Below are positions 55,182 to 64,000 of a stretch of DNA of 64,000 bases, one piece after another. Source of the stretch: Acanthaster planci. Taxonomy: Eukaryota > Echinodermata > Asteroidea > Valvatida > Acanthasteridae. Numbering within the stretch: the stretch's first letter is position 1; each line of letters begins with the position of its first letter. Position numbers and translations under genes: made by a program. The stretch covers positions 595,682 to 659,681 of the forward strand of contig NW_019091502.1 in NCBI RefSeq assembly GCF_001949145.1, given 5' to 3'. Under the pieces are notes generated by a model. That model made no database searches and was not told the DNA's origin. It worked only from the letters and a program-made list of their open reading frames with translations.

Positions 55182-58100
55182 TTACAACTGCGTTCCATTC
55201 AGTCCTATTCGTTCAGGCACTGGGCTCCCAGATACCGGGCTCTCTGATGTCACCACGGACGAGGACTTGGTCATGTTGGTTCCCAGGCTGCCGCCGACCT
55301 TCCCCGTAGAGATGGTTCCGCTGCGGCTGCGGCTGCTGCTGCTGGTACCCGCACCGCGTTTCCCTCCAATCTTCCGCCGCCACATGGCCCAGACACGCCG
55401 GTTGCAGACGAAGGCAACGAACACGAAGCAGCCGTGGAAGGCGTTAAGAATAATGGCCACGTAATAGATAGCGGTCTCCCTCGTGAAAGCAGCAATGAAG
55501 AACCAGATCCAGGTCAGTCCCATAAGAACAGACACCTTCGGGGAAATAAGATGAGAATACCTGTGAAAATACTATTGACAGCAGTCTGACGCGCTTAAAT
55601 CAAGGACATGGACTGGATATTAACGAACATCCTAATTTCAATTCCTGTGCGTGTTTAATATTTTTTTCAGTCAACTTCACTCTAACTGTCCTGATGAGGC
55701 AGTTATGGGTCTGTCCTTTGCAAAATAAAATTGACGCCGGAGCGTCGTTTTGGCATCATAAAGGCACCAGACTGCAACATTTCTTCTTGAGATCATTAGG
55801 CCTACTTTTAGTTTGCTTTAAAGGAGAATCGGTGTTTACCCAATGGATGCCGTTTGGTTTAACTTGTGGGTGACTACCATTACAAAAAAGGATGAAAAAT
55901 ATAATTTATCTGGATAATGATAATTACGCACACGAACAATTCATATTCCTTAACTATACCGGAATCATCTACAGACAACTTTTACAAGAGGGAAATTGTC
56001 AAACATCCAAGTTACGTCCTGTGTTTGGCATCGTAGATTGGAATTTTTTTTCGAATTAGTGTCTGGAATCAGAACACAAAGAATCAGCACATGTGTAGAT
56101 TTTATTGTTTGTTAATCAAACCTTCAAGTAGATAAAGAACTCATCGCTCGCCCGCTGCATTGCGGATTTATCCTTCTCGATGAAACTTGTGATTTTCTTG
56201 GACTCTCGCAACCCCACGATTGTCTTGACAAAGAGGGCAGCATTGATTAGCAAGGACGCCAACACCGGCAGGCCGAAGGCTAGGAGGTTAGCCATCTCGG
56301 GGCGGATCCAGCAGACCCCGCCCAGGCCGTAGTTGAATTCGATGCCGCCCAGGGAGGAGGTGGAGGAGTAGACAAAGTGGAGTGGGAGGCAGACGGCGAT
56401 GATGACGGCCGGCATGCCCCAGGCGAAGGCGCACATCCACAGGAGGGCGTGGCCGCTCTTCTCGACCAACCTCGGCCCCGTTGTCATAGAGAATGTACGG
56501 CTGACGTCAAAACTGTCAAAGAAAAAATTGTTATTAGCACTGAATTCTTGCAGTTAACCCCTTTACTCTTTCATACATCTCTACGCAAATGCAAAAAGCC
56601 GCTCTTTTAAGGCTATCTCCTTAGGTTGGAGTTCACTTTATAGTGTCTTCAGTAGGCCTATGCTTTCTTTCTTCGTTTGTTGCAAGCGGTTAATCATCTA
56701 CGATGGGGTTAGGATGAAGTGTACCTTCTCTGTGTTTTGTAACAGCCTTATTACTGAGCTGGAACCGACAGGCTAGGAGTCCCAGGGTGTATCCCATCCG
56801 TTTACAATACTTTACAATATGACTGGAAGAAATTGTTGGCTGTGCTCTGGGATTAAAGCATCATTATTGAAGTCACTTAAATAAATGACTGGCAGCTAGT
56901 TTTTATATTTTGCTTTTAGGACTTTTACTTGTGAGTTACTTAATTACCCTAGGGCTGTCATCCAGAAGAAGCAGGCCATCCAGATATAATGGCAGATCAC
57001 AGCCATAAAGGTGCAGGCTCCATGTGACTCACGAATCCCAGACGAGCCCCCGACCAACAGCAAGATCTCCCCGGCGAAGAGCGCCACCACGAAGTGCATG
57101 GTCGCGCAGCCGGGTACTGTGCGCAGATTGGAGAACGCGCAGTAGGTTATGAAGGTCAGTACGAGCGCTAGCGAAGACAGCGTGGTGCCCACCACGTTGA
57201 GGATGTATTGAGGGAGAGAGTAGTCGAACCATAGGTCTTGGAAATTATCCTTACAGACCTGGGCGCTGTCGTCGGTGAGAATCAAGTAGTCAGTCGACTC
57301 GTAATGCCTTCCTTCAACGTTGAACCTCATCGCACCATCTTCATCGATGCGGTACTCCGACGGCCTCAGTGTGATGTAGTGACACAGCAGATCCTTTGTG
57401 GCGTTGCAAATAATGAGCTCTCGGTAGACTTCCCAGACGTTTGGAGAGCGACTCTCCAAGGAGTACTCTACGCGGAGAATTAGGCTGTCGGCCCGGTACA
57501 ACACCAGTTCGTCGTCGTGGTGAATATACTTGACGCCCCCGAAAACGTAAAGGGTCACTTCGTTGGGATCGAAGGTCTGCTCCGTGCACCTATCGAGGGT
57601 ATCTTCCCCGGAACAGATCTCTGTCAGTTTCATCTGGAGGAGCTCAATTGACGGGGTGTTGTTAACAAGGGCCAATTCCATCGCTGTCATTTCATCACTG
57701 AGGTTGTTAAACTGTTCCCACACTGTGCTGATGTTGGACGTGTCAAAAGATAACTCCCATAGGAAGCCATCGAAGCCTTGTTGAGACCTAGGCGCCGGTT
57801 GTTCACCTTCGCTGGTCTGGAGTTTGTAGTCCAAGTTTGCGATCGTAGTCTGGTAGCGGTCAAGGAACATGGATTCTTCAAACAGCGAGACAAAGACTTG
57901 CAGCCAAGAATTGTCGGATGAAGCAGTTTTCTCTACCGAAACTAGGACCTTGGCTTGTACCACGGGTAAGGCTTTGTCACAGTACAAGGCACGCACTTCA
58001 CCAGCTGGAATGCATTTTTGTGCATTGAACGAGAAGTTAAACCCGTGTGGGCATTCCAGGTACAGCGCAACCGAATCGATGGCGTCGTCTGCGAGTGGCA

Positions 58101-59072
58101 GAAAGTCGAACGGAATGGAGATCGGCGTAGAAGCACTTCCCGGGATGGTGTTCGGCTTGTAGCAGAATTTCGACGTTTTGTGACCGTGGCATACGCAACA
58201 GTGCGGGTTTTTGTACCACCTTACGTCACACTGAATCAATGCCATGTAGCTCTTACACAGATCAGCAGCCCATGCTTCCGTGGCGTTCATTTCCAGCTCG
58301 TCCGGACAGTCTTCGACCAGATCTGGCTTGCAGACTCTCGCTTGTTTGAATGGTGCGCCAGCATCATCGGTAGGGCACGAGGGGTCGAATCTGTAGGCGA
58401 ACTTTACGCAGTCCTGATCCACAAGCACAGGCGGCAGCCCAGGTGAAATGAGATGAAGTTCCGTACAATGAATTTTGGACAGATTCCATGGCAGCATGTC
58501 CTGGAGTTTGACCCCTTGGCAGAATGCGCAGTACACATTCTTGAAATGCCTCCACTCATTGTCCAACCGGCCGGTCACCGGCACAGAATGGATCATGTGG
58601 TCGGTGTTATTCAGTGTCAAGTTGCCGATCAGAGTCCCCTGTTCCGAGATGCACTTGGACTCGATCTCTTTGTTTCTGTAACCTGGCGGACAGCCGGCCT
58701 CGAGCCAATGGCCTCCGTATTCGGCCCTTACGGGGACGCCTCCCCTTTCGAGCACATTGGTGATCCAAGTCCGGACACACTCTTCTCGAGCGCGTCGTGC
58801 CGGCGGAACCCCGGCTCCGGTGACCGGATGGCCGGTCGGGAAGGGAGGTCCGGTTCGATAGCAGACATTACGGGGCGAGTCGCGGCCGCAGTCTCCGTAG
58901 TCATCACAGCCCTCGTCACACCAACAGTGTTGGATGCCCCTGAGGTTGACGCACTCCTCTTGACACGTCCGCTCGTCAGGACACGTCGTCGGTTGGGTGC
59001 TGTTGACTCCACACACAGCCTTCCTACCAAGCCCGATCGGGAAGGCCTCAGGTACACCAGCTGGGGGCTGAA
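55182..59072 (-). CDS. Methuselah-like / family-B GPCR with somatomedin-B domain (5' partial)
   Basis: Plasma-membrane seven-helix receptor. Exons in transcript order: 59072-56948, 56512-56122, 55535-55182; phases fit and about 956 codons are visible. The first exon is entered inside a codon after ctcgttattcag, so a signal-peptide exon is missing. N-terminus: a somatomedin-B domain (CQEEC...CWCDEGCDDYGDC), then a long Cys-rich, N-glycosylation-rich ectodomain (YCAFCQGV, CCVCHGH) of the type seen in invertebrate Mth-like receptors. TM1 ILNVVGTTLSSLALVLTFI, then SNLRTVPG, TM2 and TM3 in exon 1; TM4 and TM5 (ANLLAFGLPVLASLLINAAL) in exon 2; TM6 VLMGLTWIWFFIAAF and TM7 AIYYVAIILNAFHGCFVFVA in exon 3. 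The basic, Ser-rich cytoplasmic tail ends at TAA (55182-55184). No GPS cleavage motif was seen. The ligand is unknown. The seventh SMB cysteine is replaced by Gly. Confidence 0.88.
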
Positions 59073-62000
59073 CTGAATAACGAGAAAACAAATTATACGG
59101 AAACGTATACATCAGAATTTTATGGAAGTATCCCAAAATTTCCCATGAAAGGCAATGCCGTTGTGTATATACAAGAGCCCATCACAGGTTCTATTAATCA
59201 CATTGTACATTTATGCCAATACGATATGAGTATAAGTAAGTGACAGAAGGTTGCAGTTCTTGATATGCCGAACAAGTATTCACTTCGTATTTCTTGTTGA
59301 CAAATTCAACAAGAAATAGGCAAAGGAAAATGCTGTAATCTATTGTGAAAATGACGCTCTGTTGACTATAAATCTTCATGGAAATACAGGGTCTTGAATT
59401 TTGCCGTGCCTTATTTGTTCACAAACATTGCATTAATTCGCGGCTCATTTTATGCCAGCGCATGTAATTATCTTTGTAGTAAAATTTACGAGCACTCAAA
59501 GGCTGTCGGAACTGCAAGATTGCTGTCCACAGACGTACCTCCACTGATCATTTACTGGCCAGTAACTGTCTCCCTAGAGTAGTTTCCCCCTCTGGAAGAA
59601 ATAATGATTCTTCCAGAGAGAAAAGGAACTTCGGAAAGTTTATTGTTTAGACAGCTGCGTCTAGTTGACCCGACAAGTTTATCCTGTCTGCTGCGCCGGT
59701 TGTCAACACTGAGTTTTCTATCGAGATTAATCGAATGTTCTTCCCAAACCGACAAATGCACAGAAATAATCTGTGCCCTAATTTTTTTGCACCTATAAAT
59801 CAATGAATCCAACATTTCAGATGACATTCCTGATCAAACATTCGCAGGAACATCGCAAAATGCGTATTTTTTCATTGTCCATCATCATTTTTCGTCAGTT
59901 GAATTTTGAAAGAGCTCATCACACTGTGAGTTTAAATTCTACATGAATTTTATATTCAACTTGCATTTGAAATTCCTGTAGAATTTTATGAGATGTCATG
60001 GCGCATTCTGCGCATGCTACATAAGACCCAATCCATTCTGGCCACCTCAATATGACAGAAAGGCCATGCCTAATTGACTTGGAGAGCGCTTCAAGCTTCG
60101 TACCATTCTTATAAACGAACGTGTTATTTCAAGCCGCGGCCAAGCAGTGTCAGTCGGGCTGTAACGTGAACCCGCCTTGACAACGTCAGCGCTGCCCATC
60201 AGCTCCGAGCGAACAAAAGAGGGCGTTTTTGTTAACGAAATTGGTTGTCCTTTTGGTACGGGTACCAACCATTGATCTCCGTCCTCAGTATATGCGCGTT
60301 TGACGTGGAGCAGGCTGAGTACGAGCAACGATTGGGGGTGCTTTTCAGCTCAGGGGGATAAAATCGAAAACCATCGCCAGAATACAACCCGTTGCTCCAA
60401 TAAGTAGACAACGGGTCACCGTTGCTACAACCATTCCTTAAACCTTAAGCAGCTCTAGCACTAGTGATTGTAGCTCTTTTTGGCCCTGTTACCGGATTTC
60501 GAGCGTGATCATCAGTCTCGAACTCTCCGCCAGAGTGATTTTCAGTTGGAAATTTGTGGTCAGCCCTCGTTTTTATGGTTTGGTTACATTGAATAGGCAG
60601 CATTTTCTCAATGGTCAGTGTGGAAGGTGCATTAAGTGATTATTTCTGCTTGAATTTTCAGCTTAAGGCATTTAGGGAAAATTAATACATTCCCGGACAT
60701 AACCCAAATTAAGTCATGTTTGCAGAAGGGTCTTAAACGTCCAATTTCTATATCAGTCATTTCAGTTATATGACAACGCAAACCCGATGGGCTTTATAAT
60801 GACTGACAGAAACTTTCACGAAGATATCCGCATCGGCGCGTGCCACAACAAAACAAGGCTTTTTCCATGTTTACACTGGTCTTAGCATACAAACCAAGGC
60901 AAACAAAGCACAGACCAAGACTTGTGAAATCCAACCCAAAACGCACGCAGGCTTTTAAGAAACTCGGCTTCATATCCTTTTCGAGACCAAGCACAAATTT
61001 ACTTATTCTTGGGAGCGGCGTGGAGAAAAACAGAACTTTAATGGTTATGAATGACTGGGCGTTAACTTCTTGAAACAGTCCACGAACAACGACCACACAA
61101 AAAATACAGTCTGAGCTTGATTCTTTTCAACCGTTACAATATTTACCGAGAGCAAATTCAAACTTTCCGTTTCCACTTGGCTGTTGAAACAAAACGCAAG
61201 CATGCACTCGCTCGGGATATCTGACGGACTCTCTGCGCAAGACAAAATACGCCACTAGAGCAAGAGCCTGTTATATTCGAGTCGCGATTCCAGCCGTTTA
61301 AAACCTCTCGTTTTGAAAGCAAAGATCCAGCGAGGCACGAACAAGTGGATAGACCAACAGTTTATCGGTTCGGCTCGCTCTTTACGGCCGTCCACTCTCA
61401 AGCACTTCCGGCCCTTTTTGTCACAGATTTTATCGTTTTCATTTTTTTTTCTCCTCCTCGAAGTGATGTGAAGAGGTTGCACGATCGTGTCTGCAATATT
61501 TACATCCTCCAAAAACAACGGTTCGTCGAAACTGTGAAAATCGCCTTGACGGTCTTTTTTGTTTTAGATCCATCTCAGAGTAATTTTTAAAGATGCACAA
61601 AGTGAGAACGTTAAGAAATGGTCCAACTGAACACATTTACATAATGCACGGGGCTAAGGGGCCGTTTAACTTGAGTGTAAATCCCGGGGGGATGGGGGGT
61701 ATTTAATGTTTTAGGTGGGGCTGGGCTAATGAATCACCCCTCCACTTTTTCGTTGTGAGAAAAACATTAAACCGAATCGTGAAGAATTTTTCGGACTTCC
61801 CAACATCCAAAATATTTTCAATAGCACTCAAAAGGGAGAATTTTTTAAAACCAGGAATGTAATAATGTTAACTGTACGTTTTGGATCATGAACATCTCCC
61901 CCTATTATGGTGTCATATGGTGTCAGCCCAGAGTCGCCCTCCTCCCCGCTTTTCAAATTTCCATGGCCGGTTAAGTAATGCCACAATTTCCCATTCCCCA

Positions 62001-64000
62001 ATGCCCGCCACAAATTTACGCCACTGCTTTTTATTATCAAAAGGAAGTGAACTTAGGAAACCTGCAAAACACTATTAAAGTTTAAAGAATTGGAATATTT
62101 ATTCAGATATACAGTAGGCTACAAAGAAATAGTTGAAGGTCCCCTTCCCCGATTAACCGGACGTTGAACTATGGAATGGTGGAAAAACTGAGAAACAAAA
62201 ACCACAATAAAATAACACGAAAAAACCAACCGTCACCATCCCCCCCCCAAAAAAACTGCAAGATATAGATTTCGTTTTCAACAGCATGTTGTCACCAATA
62301 TTTGTATGCAGCGAGAGTATTCAGGTATTCCAACTTAGGCCAAGACTTCTTCCCGGCTTGAGTGTACAGACTGAGCGTCCCCATTCGTCTTGTATTATTA
62401 AAACTCGCTTCGAATAGTCTTTGGCATCGACTTCGCGCAAAACACGCGTGCAAGACAAGTGTAAAATGAGTGTTCCCAATTATCAAAATGTGGTTGAGTC
62501 GGCTGCTAAAATATTGCAGAACTGGGCATTCTCTAGTCATTAAAACACCGACCATACCATTTATACTTGAAAATACCCCACTCGCAGTAAAGCTGAGTCA
62601 ACACCCACGACTCAAACGAGCTTCATTAGCTAAGATCTCTGATCCCATCAAGCGCCATCTGGAATCAGTGAGACACTATCCTTTTTCTGTATTATAACCA
62701 AAAGTTAGGCTTTCATCATCTGATGGCAGTTGTCTCCGTTTACCGATAGTCACAGATTAAAACAAACTGCACGAGCACCTTATCGGTCTATATTGAGCTC
62801 AGCTGATCTATTCAGGACTAGTATTAATTAGAGAGGATGTGTTTATACTTTGTCACCAAAGATCTGCATAGATAGGAAGTGACAGCGCCGTGCGTACGTT
62901 CACGTGGAACAGATGCTGTACGTACAAAGCGCGCGATCCCAAGCAACTCAACTGTACGATATGGCGTATTAGACGGGATGGATATCCGCCTTAAACAGAA
63001 GCACTCTCTCATCAGTTGAAAAGAGCCATGCTGGTATACCATGGTAGGGAGTGTTCGCTTTGTTGGTAATGACGCCTATGCAACGCATGCGTCAGTCGTT
63101 CGTAAACGAGCGAAATGGAGTTCCTACCAAAGGAGCCTCGGTTATATGAGAATTGCACCCTTTTTTTTGGTCCCGCTCGGGGTTCATAGGTGTAGGGGAT
63201 GGGGCAAGTGGGTCATCGAAGCAACTGGCCAATTCTTAGGCCCAAAAAATGAAAAGGTTTTGAAATTGACCAGATGCGTTCAAACAATAATATATATTTT
63301 TTCAGAGATTAAGATGGACATATTGATAAATTGAGGCCCGTGTGAGAAATATAAATAAACTCGAAATCATGATTTAGGACAATAAAAATGCCCAAACCAA
63401 ACAACCTCATACTTAGCTTAGCACTCCAATAACAGAAATTACATGACTGGAGGACAGATATAGGAATTTTCTTCTTTTTTTATTGGATTCTGGTGCTTCT
63501 GAAATGGTTACAATTGCCAATTTTAGTGTTTTATCATCAATTTACTCATTCCAACATTCATTTCATACTCTTTTGGTGACAAGTTTTAAGGTTTTATGAT
63601 GTGGTCCTCTTGCCCTGGGTGTGGGGCTAGTGGTCCACTTTTGGATGAATTTTGAATGAGTTAATTCATGTTTTATTAATGTGTAAGTGATTGATATCCG
63701 CTGTTTGCAATAAACAAACAAATGTTTGGGTCATGTGTTAAGAGTAGTTTTATCCTTTTCCTGGATTATTGAATATGATTAGAATCAAGAATGCGCTGAA
63801 GCGATCGAGTCACTCAAACGCATCTTGGTTTCTACACTGATCAAGCGAGATTGCAGTGGCGTATCGGGGGGGGCAGGGTTTCAACTTGCAACCGATTAGT
63901 TTTTTTCCTACTCACCTCTGAAATATTCTCAGTTGGGAAAAACAATTTTAAAATAGACACCAAAATCCGTCAAGGCGAGCCCCTCCCCTTGACGGATTTA
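59073..64000. other. Region upstream of the receptor gene
   Basis: The missing first exon of the receptor should lie here or beyond 64000. No minus-strand ORF combines an ATG, a signal peptide and a phase-1 donor convincingly. The ORFs seen (for example at 60047-60328 and 60794-61096) match no family I know. The sequence is moderately AT-rich with C- or G-runs near 61686, 62238 and 63867. Confidence 0.4.

Noticed and set aside
58453-59076. 207-aa plus-strand open frame
   Set aside because: Antisense shadow of the GC-rich receptor ectodomain exon, whose own frame carries conserved cysteines and transmembrane segments.

Overview
The window is nuclear DNA of an animal. Coding sequence is split into short exons with GT-AG borders and continuous reading phase, separated by long AT-rich introns and spacers full of degenerate mobile elements. 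The gene families are animal ones: odd-skipped zinc finger, glutaminase with ankyrin repeats, ST3Gal sialyltransferase, and a Methuselah-like receptor with a somatomedin-B domain. This set, with very many ACATGTACATGT palindromes and Polinton remains, suggests a marine invertebrate, perhaps a deuterostome such as a sea star, hemichordate or lancelet. I cannot fix the species. About 198 N lie at 13712-13909 and there is a single N at 17905.

Layout. (1) 1-4043, +: final coding exon of an odd-skipped related (OSR) transcription factor; the rest of the gene lies upstream. (2) 9884-24430, -: a complete glutaminase gene, reconstructed as 13 coding exons with all phases matching (622 aa). Its roughly 6.9-kb first intron holds a 5'-truncated, internally deleted LINE and a decayed Polinton/Maverick element (integrase, capsid-like fragment, small ORFs). 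(3) 31132-36040, +: a complete pyrroline-5-carboxylate reductase gene of six coding exons (272 aa), with one GC-AG intron. (4) 40765-46360, -: a complete ST3Gal-type sialyltransferase gene of six coding exons (up to 381 aa). (5) 55182-59072, -: three exons of a family-B/Methuselah-like seven-helix receptor with an N-terminal somatomedin-B domain; the signal-peptide exon was not found.

Glutaminase and P5C reductase stand head to head about 6.7 kb apart. Both belong to the glutamine-glutamate-proline network, but nothing shows a shared promoter. The spacers hold several non-autonomous elements. One is a TTAA-flanked, piggyBac-like MITE family with five copies, all inside introns of the three complete genes. 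Others are a hAT-like element, a perfect-TIR MITE, a two-armed inverted satellite, a 52/44-bp minisatellite, and several strong snap-back hairpins.

Exon borders were placed by eye from family alignment recalled from knowledge, splice consensus and phase. No alignment, RNA evidence or database search was available.
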